Below, piece after piece: positions 1 through 8,861 of a stretch of DNA of 64,000 nucleotides; positions within the stretch are counted from its first letter, which is position 1; every line of letters begins with the position of its first letter. The translations under genes were made by a program, and so were the position numbers. The stretch comes from CADCVW01 sp964251385 (GTDB lineage: Bacteria > Pseudomonadota > Alphaproteobacteria > Sphingomonadales > Sphingomonadaceae), in contig CAXUJK010000002.1 in NCBI GenBank assembly GCA_964251385.1, positions 1 to 64,000 on the forward strand. Direction: 5' to 3'. The notes beneath the pieces were generated by a model that ran no database searches, was not told the DNA's origin, and saw only the letters and a list, made by a program, of their open reading frames with translations.

Positions 1-543
1 ATCCCAGCCGGACGCGCTCGCGGCCGCGCGATGCGCTTCGGGCCTGGCAAGCCCCGGCGCGGCGGGGGGCGCGAAATGATGCGACATCGCGCCGCCGCCC
101 ACCGGGCTTGGCGCGGGTCCCCAGCCGCCGGACGCGGGCGGCGCGCCCGGTGCGGGAGCACTGCCTCCGCCGTGCGCGTCCCACCCGCTCCACCCCGGGG
201 ATGCGGCGGGCGGCGCAGGCGCGACCCCCGTGTCCACCCGCACGCCGATCTCGAACGACCCGACGCCCAGCACGTCGCCCGACCGCAACCGGTGTGGGCC
301 GCTCGGTCGTTCGGGGGCGCCATTGATGAAGGTGCCGTTGGTGCTGAGGTCGGTAAGCACATACTCGCCATTGGAAAAACTGATCTCGAAATGGCGCGAC
401 GACAAATGGTTGCGCGGGTCCGGCAGGCTCCAGTCCGCGGTCGGCGAGCGGCCGACGATCGCGCCGCGCCCGTTCAGCGTGAACTCGGTCGGCGCGCCGT
501 TGTCGAGCCGCTGGACGTTGCGGAGGTTGAGGACCAGCGTCAC
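1..543 (-). CDS. FHA-domain protein, T6SS-associated (3' end outside window)
   Basis: The reading frame enters from the left edge, so the C-terminus is missing. The N-terminal ~90 residues form a forkhead-associated domain: a GR-S turn near residue 25, the phosphothreonine-binding signature SSRH near residue 45, and LSTNGTFIN near residue 65. A Pro/Gly/Ala-rich linker follows and runs to the edge. I chose the GTG start at 543 because it overlaps the preceding stop as GTGA and begins right before the domain; no ATG fits. FHA proteins (TagH/Fha family) act in the cytoplasm in phosphothreonine-dependent control of T6SS assembly. The position after vgrG and a small T6SS-linked gene supports that role. 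The linker suggests a further C-terminal domain beyond the window. The kinase/phosphatase partners (PpkA/PppA) are not visible here. Confidence 0.85.
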   Translation of the reverse strand, partial: MTLVLNLRNVQRLDNGAPTEFTLNGRGAIVGRSPTADWSLPDPRNHLSSRHFEISFSNGEYVLTDLSTNGTFINGAPERPSGPHRLRSGDVLGVGSFEIGVRVDTGVAPAPPAASPGWSGWDAHGGGSAPAPGAPPASGGWGPAPSPVGGGAMSHHFAPPAAPGLARPEAHRAAASASGWD

Positions 544-1160
544 GGCGTCCTCGTCGAGCTTGGGGGCACCGCCGCCAGCCCGCGTTCCGCGATCGCCTCG
601 CCCAGGTCGAGGGCCGACGCGAACAGGGCCGCCGCGTTCCCCGACCGGTGCGCCGCCAGGATGATTCCCGCCGCCGCCATGCGCCCGCTCAACCCCGCGG
701 GCGGGCCCACCGGGTCCATCCCCGCGGGCGCGATCGAACCGCCCGAATAGAAGATCGCCGCCGCCAGCATGCGTTCGGGGCTGTCCGCGTCTGCCGCATC
801 CCCCGCGCCCCGCGCCGCGCGCCGGGCCTCGTCCCCGGGATCGGCGACCCAGGCCCGCGCCCGCTCCAGCGCGATCCGCGATCGTCCGGGCAGGTCGGGC
901 AGCGCGTCGCCCGCCCGCGTCAGAACATGCGTCGCCCAAGCCAAGCATTCATGACGCGGCAGCGCGGCGGCCAGGAAGGTCGCGGCCATCTCGAAATCGC
1001 CGCCCCCGCGCAAACCCCGATAATGATCCAGAACCCCGACGGCCTCGTCCGGCCACCCCTTTTCGGGCCAGTCGAGCTCGGCCGCGACCTGCCGCGCGGC
1101 GCTCCACCGCGCGATCAGCGCGCCCGGCGTGACTTGATCGCCCATCGAAGCGTCGCCCAT
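540..1160 (-). CDS. Hypothetical T6SS-linked protein, DUF6931-like
   Basis: This 206-residue protein is alanine-rich and mostly helical. It has no signal peptide and no clear membrane segment, so it is probably cytoplasmic. Its overall look (helices with conserved-looking W and H, such as a CLAWATH segment near residue 75) recalls the DUF6931 proteins found beside vgrG and FHA genes, but I place it from memory with modest confidence. The ATG at 1160 overlaps the vgrG stop as ATGA, and its own stop overlaps the FHA start as GTGA, so the three genes form one translationally coupled unit. The context suggests a VgrG-linked adaptor or chaperone role. No catalytic motif is visible. A second in-frame ATG six codons in is an alternative start. 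Confidence 0.6.
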   Translation of the reverse strand: MGDASMGDQVTPGALIARWSAARQVAAELDWPEKGWPDEAVGVLDHYRGLRGGGDFEMAATFLAAALPRHECLAWATHVLTRAGDALPDLPGRSRIALERARAWVADPGDEARRAARGAGDAADADSPERMLAAAIFYSGGSIAPAGMDPVGPPAGLSGRMAAAGIILAAHRSGNAAALFASALDLGEAIAERGLAAVPPSSTRTP

Positions 1161-3097
1161 CAGCCCGTGTTGATCTCGGTCATCTTGCCGTGCAGCTTGA
1201 GCGTTCCTTTCGCGCCCACGTCCGCTTCGCCCGACTTGACCAGCACCGTGGTGCCGTCGACCGTGATCGTGGTCGCCTTGATCGTGATGCCGGCGCTGTC
1301 CATCACGATCGTCGAACCGCCGACCTTGAGCGTGATCTTGGCCTTCGATTCAAGCATCATGTCGCCCGTGACGGTCACCGTCTGCGTCGCGCCCACGGTC
1401 ACCACCTGCTTGCCGACGACGTCCATGGTGTCGTGGTTGCCGACCCTGCAGCTGCGGTCGTTGCCCACGCGCGCGCTGTGGTTGCGGCCCGTGTTGTGCG
1501 TCTGGTTGAGCCGCACGCGCGTGTTCATGTCGCGCTCGGCGTGGATATACATCTCCTCCGAACCGCCTTTGTCCTCGAACCGGATCTCGTTGGAAGACGG
1601 CTTACCCGAATCGAGTTCCTCCGCTTCGGCATATTGGCCGGTCGGACCGTACGTCTTGGTCCTCCACACCGCGCGCGTCTTGTTCTCGGGGAGCGGGTAG
1701 ACGGGCATGTGCCGCCGGTTGAACACGCGGCCGACGACCAGTGGCCGGTCCGGATCGCCGTCGAGGAAGTCGACGAGCACTTCGTGCCCCACGCGCGGCA
1801 GGATGACGTTGCCCAGGCCCCCGGTCTGCGACACGCGGATCCAGCACGTGCTTTTCTCACCCGGCGTATCCGCGCGATCCCAATGGAACCGCACTTTCAC
1901 GCGCCCGTACTGGTCGGTGAAAATCTCCTCGCCCTCCGGACCCGTGACGATCGCGGTATCGAGCCCGCGTGCCACCGGCTGCGGCGTGACCTGCGGCGGC
2001 GCCCACACCGTATCCGACGGGATCGCATCGATGACGACGTTGTAGTCCTCGATCTTTTCCTCGTCGCCCGTGCGATAGCTCTCGGCGGTCAGGCTGTGGA
2101 CCGCCTTGGTGATCAGATAATCCCGATTCATGCGCACGTTCGGATGATCCGTGATCGCCACGGTGGACCCGCAATGCAGCGCCGCCGCCTGGCTCTGTCC
2201 CGAATAGCGCTTTCTCATGGCCCGCTGCGCATCGAGTGCGACCTGGCCCAGTTTCGCGCCTTCGCCTTCGTCGACCCAGCGCCCCGGATAGACGAACGTC
2301 TCGGTCGCATCCCCCGGATGGTGCCCGCGACCCTCCGCCTTGGCCTCCAGCGGCTTTTCGGGCCGCTCGAAGTCGAAGTCGCGCGCCATGACCCGCGCGT
2401 GCGTCCCGCTGGCGACGGACTCGTGCCAATGCTGCACGAAATGCTTGCGGGATTCGCTGCGCTGCACCGACCCCACATTGTAGATGTTGATCGCGTCCGG
2501 ATTGAACGTCAGCGCAGGCGGCGTCCCTGGGCGGTGCGAGCTCGGCCCCTCGCACAGCACCATGACGTGCCGGTCCGCGCTGTGTTCGAAGAAATAGTAG
2601 ATCCCCTCCTGCTCCAGCAGGCGGGAAACGAAGGCGAAATCGCTTTCGCGGTACTGCACGGTGTACGTCCGCTTCGCCCGCGCCCGCGAAAGCCGCGTGT
2701 AGTCGACGTCCGACATGTTGGCCTCGGCGAACACGCGCTTGACGATCGAAACCGCGTCCAGCTCCTGGTAGATCGCGAAGTCGCTGTTTTGGGAAAGCTG
2801 GTATGCCCACGGCTTGACGGTCAGCTCGTAGTGAAAACCGGTCGGCGACTCTTTGACAAAACGTCCTTCGGTCAGGATCCCGTGGAAATACCGCTGCAGC
2901 TCCTCTTCCTCGCGCGCGGTGACGAGCACGGGTTTGCCCAGGTGCGGCAGCAGGTCGACCTCGCCCAGCGGCGCGACGAACGCGACGGTGAAGTCGAACA
3001 ACTGCCCCAGGGCTTCGGTCGCGACGATCGATTTCAACAGGACCTGTTCGCCGCCCAGGTCGATCGTCATCACGGTCTGGCGCGTGGTGCTGGTCAA
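1160..3097 (-). CDS. vgrG: Type VI secretion spike protein VgrG (TssI)
   Basis: This 645-residue protein is the trimeric spike that sits on the Hcp tube and pierces target cells. The N-terminal two thirds look like the phage gp27/gp5 fusion: a gp27-like part, then an OB-fold part with the typical GGLGNVILPRVGHEVLVDF segment. The C-terminal third is a beta-helix of short valine/glycine/threonine repeats. It ends close to the helix, so there is no obvious C-terminal effector extension and it is probably a plain spike. The frame is open further upstream, but the TTG at 3097 has a GGAGG Shine-Dalgarno 7 nt ahead and leads straight into the conserved N-terminus. The stop overlaps the next gene as ATGA. 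The gene is divergent from the OmpA-like gene. Confidence 0.95.
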   Translation of the reverse strand: MTSTTRQTVMTIDLGGEQVLLKSIVATEALGQLFDFTVAFVAPLGEVDLLPHLGKPVLVTAREEEELQRYFHGILTEGRFVKESPTGFHYELTVKPWAYQLSQNSDFAIYQELDAVSIVKRVFAEANMSDVDYTRLSRARAKRTYTVQYRESDFAFVSRLLEQEGIYYFFEHSADRHVMVLCEGPSSHRPGTPPALTFNPDAINIYNVGSVQRSESRKHFVQHWHESVASGTHARVMARDFDFERPEKPLEAKAEGRGHHPGDATETFVYPGRWVDEGEGAKLGQVALDAQRAMRKRYSGQSQAAALHCGSTVAITDHPNVRMNRDYLITKAVHSLTAESYRTGDEEKIEDYNVVIDAIPSDTVWAPPQVTPQPVARGLDTAIVTGPEGEEIFTDQYGRVKVRFHWDRADTPGEKSTCWIRVSQTGGLGNVILPRVGHEVLVDFLDGDPDRPLVVGRVFNRRHMPVYPLPENKTRAVWRTKTYGPTGQYAEAEELDSGKPSSNEIRFEDKGGSEEMYIHAERDMNTRVRLNQTHNTGRNHSARVGNDRSCRVGNHDTMDVVGKQVVTVGATQTVTVTGDMMLESKAKITLKVGGSTIVMDSAGITIKATTITVDGTTVLVKSGEADVGAKGTLKLHGKMTEINTG

Positions 3098-3279
3098 GTT
3101 CGATCCTCCGGGCCGGCCGCCCATGCGCCCTCGGCCATATAGCAGCGGCGGGGGGCTGCAAATGCCCGTCGCGCCACGATGCGGCATCTGTCCCCGTGTG
3201 CGACTCCGCAGCCCCCTCGCGCGTTGCAAGCGGTACGTGTAATGCTGTAATGAAGACCGTCAGGATCAGGGGAATGAAG

Positions 3280-4092
3280 ATGCGCAAGGTCGTCGCCGGA
3301 TTTTCGATCGCGGGCGCCATGGCGGTGTCCGCCGCAGCCGCACCTCGGCAGGCCGCGTCCGAGGCCGCCGGAGCCACGCGCAGCGTCGCCGACTATCTGT
3401 GCGCTTTTGCGGGCAAGTGCGAAGCGGAGCCTGCGGGCGAAGCTGCCGCTGATGCCGACGTCGCTGATGCCGGCGTCGACCCGGAGGCCGATGCGTTGGC
3501 CGGGCTGACCAAGCCCGCGCCGGAAACGCGCGGGTTCAGCCTCGCGCGCCCGACCGCCGTCGCGCCCGTGCCGGCGGCGCGTCCGACCCCGCCGCGCGGG
3601 ATGCAGCGTATCGTCACGACTCGCGTCGCGCCTCCGGCCGCGGCCCCGGTTCGCCCGCGCCGCATCGCCGCGCGTTCGCGTGCCGCCGTCGTCGCGGCGG
3701 CACCACCGGCTTCGCCGCGCTTCAGCTACGCGGGCGCGCCGCCCAGCGTCATGGCCCCGCGCGTCGACCTGATGCTGACGTTCGACAAGAACTCCGCGCG
3801 GATGACCCGGCAGGCGCAGGCGGAGGCCGCGGTGTTCGCCCAATCGCTGCTCGCGCCCGAACTGCGCACGATGAAGTTCACGATCGAGGGCCACACCGAC
3901 TCGGCGGGCGGCCGCGCGTACAACCTGAAGCTGTCGCAGCGCCGCGCCCGCGCCGTCGCCGCGTTTCTCGCATCGAAGGGCGTCGAGGCCGACCGCCTCC
4001 AGGTGCGCGGGATGGCCTTCGACGCACCGCGCCCGGGGCAGACCCCCGACTCGCCCGACAACCGCCGCGTGGAAGCGGTGCTGACGTCGTAG
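3280..4092 (+). CDS. OmpA-family peptidoglycan-binding protein, T6SS accessory
   Basis: This 270-residue protein has an N-terminal signal peptide (basic MRK, then a hydrophobic alanine-rich stretch). A low-complexity Ala/Pro/Arg-rich middle follows, and residues ~165-270 are an OmpA_C domain. The domain shows the peptidoglycan-binding motifs TIEGHTDSAG, NLKLSQRRA and the closing DNRRVE. It probably sits in the periplasm and tethers the apparatus or envelope to peptidoglycan, a task some T6SSs give to a TagL/TagN-type protein. I chose the ATG at 3280 because AGGGGA lies 6 nt upstream; in-frame ATG 3274 and ATG 3250 are alternatives. It lies between vgrG (divergent) and tssA (same strand, 89 nt on). 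It is not TssL itself, because no cytoplasmic or membrane DotU part is present. Confidence 0.85.
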   Translation: MRKVVAGFSIAGAMAVSAAAAPRQAASEAAGATRSVADYLCAFAGKCEAEPAGEAAADADVADAGVDPEADALAGLTKPAPETRGFSLARPTAVAPVPAARPTPPRGMQRIVTTRVAPPAAAPVRPRRIAARSRAAVVAAAPPASPRFSYAGAPPSVMAPRVDLMLTFDKNSARMTRQAQAEAAVFAQSLLAPELRTMKFTIEGHTDSAGGRAYNLKLSQRRARAVAAFLASKGVEADRLQVRGMAFDAPRPGQTPDSPDNRRVEAVLTS

Positions 4093-4181
4093 GCTTCGGA
4101 CGAAGCAGATCTTAGTTCCTCGGGGAACGCCAGGATGGACACGCGATCTTTGCTGAGCCGGTTCAATCGGCAGGCAAACTC

Positions 4182-5207
4182 ATGACCGACTCCACCCCGA
4201 TCGACGTCGACGCTCTCCTCGCTCCCTTCGACGACACGGACGGCGAAGGTAGCGTCGGCCCGGACCTGTCCTACGACCCGGAACGCCAGGCGATCGAGGA
4301 CGCGTTTGAACGCAGCGTCAGCGACGACGCGGGGACCGGCGACAACGACTGGCCCCGCGTCGTTGCGCTGGTCGCCGATCAGGCCGCGCGCACGAAGGAC
4401 ATCTGGCTCGGCATCTACATGATGCGCGGCGGCGCGCGCGGCGGCGACATGATGGCGGTGGAGGCGGGGTCGGCCTATCTTGCCGGCCTGTTCGAACGCT
4501 GGTGGGCCACGGTTCACCCGACGCTCGATGATTACGGGTTTCAGGGCCGCAAGGGTCCGTGCGAATCGCTAACCCGCGTGGCCGAGTTCCTGGGCCCGCT
4601 GCGTCGTGCGACCTTGATCGCGCATCCGCGCTTGGGCAGCTACACCGCCGATGATTTCGAACGCTTCCGCGAGGAAGGCGACGCCGCCGACGGCTACGGC
4701 ATGTTCCGCGCCGCGCTCGCCGAAACGCCCGACGACGTGTTGCGCGAGGAGATTGGAAGGCTCGACCGCATCCGTGCCAATGTCGGCCGCGTCGACGCGG
4801 TGCTGACCGCAGAGGCGGGCGACGACACTGGGACCAATTTCGCGGCCACCTACGCGACGCTAGACGCGATGCGGCGCGGGCTCGCCACCTACGCAAAGGC
4901 CGATCCGATCGAAGCTGGGAACCAGGAGCCTGCGGAGAGCACCACCGCGCCCGCACCGACCCGCAACGCCGCGGGCACGATCGACTCCCGCGAAGACGTG
5001 ACGCGCGCCATTGAGGCGATCTGCGACTATTACCGCAGGCGCGAACCCGGCAGTCCCGTGCCCATGGCGCTGCGCCGTGCGGCCGAATGGGTCGACCTCG
5101 ACTTTCTGGCGGTCCTGGCGGACATCGCGCCGGAAGCGTCAGCCGAGGCGCGGCGCGTGCTGTCGTTCCGCCGGGCGGAGTCCGAAGACTCTTCCTTTGG
5201 CGATTAA
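4182..5207 (+). CDS. tssA: Type VI secretion protein TssA (ImpA N-terminal domain)
   Basis: This 341-residue soluble protein starts with the ImpA_N domain (about residues 10-130), with a GPDLSYDPE motif and the WPRVVALV...TKDIWLGIYMM helices typical of TssA. TssA primes baseplate and tail-tube/sheath assembly in the cytoplasm. The middle is a variable helical linker. The C-terminal ~70 residues (SREDVTRAIEAICDYYRRREPGSPVP and on) form the conserved short helical end seen in many TssA proteins. That end reads YYRRREPGSPVPMALRRA, a common signature. It is the first core gene of the rightward T6SS run; tssB follows after a 121-nt gap that contains a small hairpin. No truncation is seen. Confidence 0.9.
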   Translation: MTDSTPIDVDALLAPFDDTDGEGSVGPDLSYDPERQAIEDAFERSVSDDAGTGDNDWPRVVALVADQAARTKDIWLGIYMMRGGARGGDMMAVEAGSAYLAGLFERWWATVHPTLDDYGFQGRKGPCESLTRVAEFLGPLRRATLIAHPRLGSYTADDFERFREEGDAADGYGMFRAALAETPDDVLREEIGRLDRIRANVGRVDAVLTAEAGDDTGTNFAATYATLDAMRRGLATYAKADPIEAGNQEPAESTTAPAPTRNAAGTIDSREDVTRAIEAICDYYRRREPGSPVPMALRRAAEWVDLDFLAVLADIAPEASAEARRVLSFRRAESEDSSFGD

Positions 5208-5328
5208 CCTTTTCTGAAAAGACTGGCCTTTTTCTGAACGATTGCAGTACGCCCGTGTACTGCGTAGCTTTTGTGTCATAGATCATCCGCAAAGCGGGCC
5301 AAATATGCGGGCGACGGGAGTTTGGACG
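5208..5328 (+). promoter_or_regulatory. Leader region upstream of tssB with a small hairpin
   Basis: This 121-nt gap is more AT-rich than its surroundings. It holds a 7-bp inverted repeat with a 6-nt loop (GCAGTAC at 5244-5250 and GTACTGC at 5257-5263). The tssB ribosome binding site (GGGAG) is at its end. The rest of the T6SS run is tightly packed, so this is a likely place for a promoter or for mRNA processing that adjusts sheath protein levels. No confident -35/-10 pair or sigma-54 site was found. Confidence 0.35.
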
Positions 5329-5856
5329 ATGGCGTCGAAGAGCGGACAGCGTTTCATCAAGGAAAATCGCGCGCCGCGCGTGCACATCGAATACGAGGTG
5401 GAAACCTATGGTGCGCGCCAAAAGGTCGAGCTGCCGTTCGTCATGGGCGTCATGTCCGATTTGTCGGGCAAGAGCCTCGTCGAGAAGAAGGCGCTCGACA
5501 AGCGCGAGTTCGTCGAATTCGACATCGACAATTTTGACAGCCGCATGGACGCGATCGCCCCGCGCGCCGCGTTCAACGTCGACAACAATCTGACCGACGA
5601 AGGCCAGCTCGCGGTCGACATCACGTTTCGGAACATGGAGGATTTTTCTCCCGGCCGCGTCGCCAAGCAGGTCCCTGCATTGGCCAAGTTGCTTGAAGCG
5701 CGCGAGCAATTGAACGACCTGATGCTGTACATGGACGGCAAGGACGGAGCACAGACGCTGCTCGACAAGGTTCTCAAGGACCCCGCATTGTTGAAGGCGC
5801 TAAGCGCGGCACCGGCGCCGAAGACGGATACTCCGGAAGACGGCACGGCTTCTTAA
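5329..5856 (+). CDS. tssB: T6SS contractile sheath small subunit TssB (VipA)
   Basis: This 175-residue protein matches TssB in length and sequence. It starts MASKSGQRFIKENRAPRVHI and contains LPFVMGVMSDLSG and the NNLTDEGQLAVDITF region. TssB pairs with TssC to build the cytoplasmic contractile sheath around the Hcp tube. The frame is open 87 nt further upstream, but the ATG at 5329 has GGGAG 8 nt ahead and gives the conserved N-terminus. The C-terminal ~15 residues are a variable acidic/proline tail. tssC starts 36 nt downstream, so the two are probably co-translated. ClpV (TssH) in the same cluster would recycle the contracted sheath. Confidence 0.96.
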   Translation: MASKSGQRFIKENRAPRVHIEYEVETYGARQKVELPFVMGVMSDLSGKSLVEKKALDKREFVEFDIDNFDSRMDAIAPRAAFNVDNNLTDEGQLAVDITFRNMEDFSPGRVAKQVPALAKLLEAREQLNDLMLYMDGKDGAQTLLDKVLKDPALLKALSAAPAPKTDTPEDGTAS

Positions 5857-5892
5857 GCGCGACACGCAAAAAGAGATTTGGTGAGGAACGGC

Positions 5893-7389
5893 ATGGCGAC
5901 CAATCAGAGCAAAGCGGCGGCACCCGCGCCCGCGACGACCGAGACGGTCGCGCTCGACGACTTTTCGGCGCTGCTGCAAAAGGAATTCCGTCCCAACGAC
6001 GACGCGCGCCAGGGGCGCATCGAACAGGCGGTCAAGACGCTCGCCGCGCAGGCCTTGGAAGAAGGCGCGGTCATCGGCGACGACGTGTTCACGACCGTCG
6101 ACGCGATGCGCTCGGCGATCGACCGTAAGCTGTCCGAACAGGTCAACCTCATCATCCACCATCCCGAATTCCAGAAGCTGGAATCGGCGTGGCGCGGTGT
6201 CCACTACCTCGTCATGAACACGTCGACGGGCAAGGATCTCAAAATCCGCGTGATGAACATGGGCAAGGACGAGGCCCGCCGCATGTTCCAGCAGTATCGC
6301 GACGCGGCGTGGGACCAGAGCCCGCTGTTCAAGAAAATCTACGAAAGCGAATTCGGTCAGCTGGGCGGCCAGCCCTACGGCGCGTTCGTCTGCGACTACA
6401 GCTTCGACCACAGCGCCCCCGATCTTGCGGTGCTGAAAGGTTTGGCCAAGATCGGCGCGGCCAGCCACGCACCCTTCATCGCCGCCGCCGCGCCAAAACT
6501 GTTCGGGATGGATGGGTGGCAGGAACTGTCCAACCCGCGCGATCTCGCCAAATTGTTCGAGGCGACGGACTACGCCGCATGGCGCACGTTCCGCGACACC
6601 GCGGACAGCCGCTACGTCGCGCTGACGATGCCGCGCTTCCTCGGCCGGCAGGTCTACGGCGCCAAGACCGAGCCGGTGGAAGAATTCGACTTCGAGGAGA
6701 CGATCGAAGGCGATCACGACAAGCACTTGTGGATCAATGCCGCCTACGCGATGGGCGGCCGCATCACCGAAGCGTTCGCGACGTACGGCTGGTGCACGCG
6801 CATCCGCGGCGTGGAGTCCGGCGGCACGGTCGAAGACCTGCCGACTTCGACCTTCCCGACCGACGACGGCGGCATCGACCTCAAATGCCCGACCGAAATC
6901 GCGATCTCCGACCGCCGCGAGGCGGAATTGTCGGCGGCTGGCATGATGGCGCTGATCCACCGCAAGAACACGGACCAGGCCACATTCATCGGCGCCCAGA
7001 CGCTGCACAAGCCGAAAGTCTACGACGACCCAGCGGCGACGTCGAACGCCAATCTGTCGGCGCGGCTGCCGTACATCTTCGCGTCCACCCGGTTCGCGCA
7101 TTACCTCAAATGCATGGTGCGCGACTGGGTCGGCGGCTACCGCGAGGCGCCGCAGCTCAAGCGCGATCTGCAGCGCTGGGTCATGCAATATGTCGACGGC
7201 GCACCCGAATCCTCGAGCGAGGAGACCAAGGCGCAGCTGCCGCTGAAAGGCGCGGACATCGACGTCGTTCCCGACGAGGAGAACCCGGGATACTATAAGG
7301 GCAAGTTCTCCTTCATGCCGCATTACCAGCTCGAAGGCATGGACGTGACGCTGAGCATGGTTTCGCGACTACCCAAGGCAACCAACTAG
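5893..7389 (+). CDS. tssC: T6SS contractile sheath large subunit TssC (VipB)
   Basis: This 498-residue protein is full length for TssC. Clear family stretches include ESAWRGVHYLV near residue 98, the FGQLGGQPYGAFVCDY region, FAHYLKCMVRDWVG near residue 400, and the C-terminal EENPGYYKGKFSFMPHYQLEGMDV end. The N-terminal segment carries the helix that in other systems is recognised by ClpV. It forms the sheath with TssB. The ATG at 5893 is preceded by GAGG at 6 nt, and an upstream in-frame TTG is less likely. hcp follows after 64 nt. Confidence 0.97.
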   Translation: MATNQSKAAAPAPATTETVALDDFSALLQKEFRPNDDARQGRIEQAVKTLAAQALEEGAVIGDDVFTTVDAMRSAIDRKLSEQVNLIIHHPEFQKLESAWRGVHYLVMNTSTGKDLKIRVMNMGKDEARRMFQQYRDAAWDQSPLFKKIYESEFGQLGGQPYGAFVCDYSFDHSAPDLAVLKGLAKIGAASHAPFIAAAAPKLFGMDGWQELSNPRDLAKLFEATDYAAWRTFRDTADSRYVALTMPRFLGRQVYGAKTEPVEEFDFEETIEGDHDKHLWINAAYAMGGRITEAFATYGWCTRIRGVESGGTVEDLPTSTFPTDDGGIDLKCPTEIAISDRREAELSAAGMMALIHRKNTDQATFIGAQTLHKPKVYDDPAATSNANLSARLPYIFASTRFAHYLKCMVRDWVGGYREAPQLKRDLQRWVMQYVDGAPESSSEETKAQLPLKGADIDVVPDEENPGYYKGKFSFMPHYQLEGMDVTLSMVSRLPKATN

Positions 7390-7453
7390 TTAGTACTTGC
7401 GTTTCACGCGGACGATTGTCCGATCACCAGTCTACATCTGAAAGGGGTACGAA

Positions 7454-7984
7454 ATGGCTACCGATATCTTCCTCAAGCTCGACGGCATCAAGGGCGAGAA
7501 CTCCAAGAAGGGCGAGTCCGGCCTCGAAGGCGCGATCGAGCTCCACTCCTTCTCGTTCGGCGTCGTGCAGGCCGGTTCGCATAGCTTCGGCGGCGCGGGC
7601 GGCGGATCGGGCAAGGCGCAGTTCCAGGACATGAGCTTCGTCAAGAATGTCGACAAGTCCTCGCCGCTGTTGTTCAAGGCGTGCGCGACGGGCGAGCACA
7701 TCAAAACTGCCGAACTCATCATGCGCCGCGCGGGCGGTGGTTCGCTCCAGTCCGCCGACAGCTCGGGCAAGTCGCAAAAGGAATATTATCGCGTGCGGTT
7801 CACGGACGTAATCGTCTCGTCGCTGCAGAACTCGGGTTCGGCCGAGGGCGACATCCCGACGGAGATGGTCTCGCTCAACGCGGCACGCATCGACTTCGAA
7901 TACAAGGAGCAGCTCGCGTCCGGCGAACTCGGCGGCGCGGTCAAGGGCGGCTACGACATCAAGCAGGGCACCGCTTCGTCCTAA
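7454..7984 (+). CDS. hcp: T6SS tail-tube protein Hcp (TssD)
   Basis: This 176-residue Hcp-family protein begins MATDIFLKLDGIKGEN and has the family segment AIELHSFSFGVVQ near residue 30. It lacks the extended C-terminal domain of 'evolved' Hcps. Hcp forms hexameric rings that stack into the inner tube inside the TssB/TssC sheath and also chaperones small effectors. A strong ribosome site (AAGGGG) lies just upstream, as expected for a highly made protein. A glycine-rich loop (FGGAGGGSGKAQ, about residues 45-56) is typical of this Hcp subgroup. tagJ follows after 31 nt. Confidence 0.97.
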   Translation: MATDIFLKLDGIKGENSKKGESGLEGAIELHSFSFGVVQAGSHSFGGAGGGSGKAQFQDMSFVKNVDKSSPLLFKACATGEHIKTAELIMRRAGGGSLQSADSSGKSQKEYYRVRFTDVIVSSLQNSGSAEGDIPTEMVSLNAARIDFEYKEQLASGELGGAVKGGYDIKQGTASS

Positions 7985-8015
7985 GCCTTTCGGCCCGTGT
8001 CGTTGCGGCAGCGTA

Positions 8016-8861
8016 ATGGCACGGGCCGTGTTCTTGGCCTCACCTTTGCCTGACCTTTGGCCGGATAATCGAGCTTTGCCCAACGCCGATCAGCTCGTCT
8101 CCGAAGGCAGACTCGATGAGGCGCGGTCCGCTCTCGTCGCGCAGGTCCGCGCTACTCCGTCCGACGAGACGGCGCGCATGTTCCTCTTCCAGCTGCTTGC
8201 TCTGTCAGGCGAGTGGGACAAGGCGACTAGCCAGCTCGAGGCGCTCGCCCAACTTTCCCCCGCCGCCGAAATGCTCAAGGTCGCCTACTCCGGTGCCATC
8301 GCCGCCGAAGCCGACCGCGCCTCCGCCTTCGCGGGCACTTCCACGCCTCCCTTGCTCGTCGACTCGGCCTGGGCAGGCGGCCTTGCCGAAGCGATCCGCC
8401 TCTTCGGCGCGGGGCAGGCGGATGAAGCCATCGAACTCCGCGACCGCACTTTCGCCGACGCACCCGACACCCCCGGCACGATCGACGATGTGCGCTTCGA
8501 CTGGATCGCCGACGCGGACAGCCGCTTCGGCCCAACGATTGAAGCGATCGTCGCCGGCCGCTGGGGACTGATCCCCTTCGACGCGATCGCCGCCATCAAG
8601 AGCGAAGGCGTGACAGACCTGCGCGATCTCATCTGGTACCCGGTCGAGATCGCGCTCCGATCCGGCCAGTCCGTCGCCGCCTTCCTCCCCGCGCGCTACC
8701 CGGGCACCGGGAAAGCAGAAGATCCGGCGCACCGGCTCGCCCGCGCCACCGCCTGGACGCCGTCGCCTTGGGGTGAAGCCGGCACCGGGCAGCGCCTCTG
8801 GTCCCTGTCCGGCGGCGAGGACGTGCCGTTGCTGTCGCTCCGCTCGCTCGTCTTCGACTGA
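8016..8861 (+). CDS. tagJ: T6SS accessory protein TagJ (ImpE family)
   Basis: This 281-residue soluble protein belongs to the ImpE/TagJ family. It has a TPR-like N-terminal part (LVSEGRLDEARSALVAQVR, then FLFQLLALSGEWDKA) and a C-terminal WYPVEIALRSG...FLPARYPGT region. In studied systems TagJ binds TssB and the ClpV N-terminus and modulates sheath disassembly; it marks the T6SS subtype that has it next to tssE. The ATG at 8016 gives some extra N-terminal residues before the conserved part, so a later start is possible. The stop overlaps the tssE start by one base (TGATG), which suggests coupled translation. Confidence 0.9.
   Translation: MARAVFLASPLPDLWPDNRALPNADQLVSEGRLDEARSALVAQVRATPSDETARMFLFQLLALSGEWDKATSQLEALAQLSPAAEMLKVAYSGAIAAEADRASAFAGTSTPPLLVDSAWAGGLAEAIRLFGAGQADEAIELRDRTFADAPDTPGTIDDVRFDWIADADSRFGPTIEAIVAGRWGLIPFDAIAAIKSEGVTDLRDLIWYPVEIALRSGQSVAAFLPARYPGTGKAEDPAHRLARATAWTPSPWGEAGTGQRLWSLSGGEDVPLLSLRSLVFD

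Noticed and set aside
1190..3142. Long open frame on the + strand opposite vgrG
   Set aside because: It has arginine/histidine/valine-rich, low-complexity composition and no motif, as expected for the antisense of a GC-rich gene. The minus strand carries a clear VgrG.
4100..4181. Possible sigma-54 promoter before tssA (TGGACACGCGATCTTTGCT)
   Set aside because: The spacing between GG and GC is 13 nt, not the required 10, so it does not fit the -24/-12 consensus.
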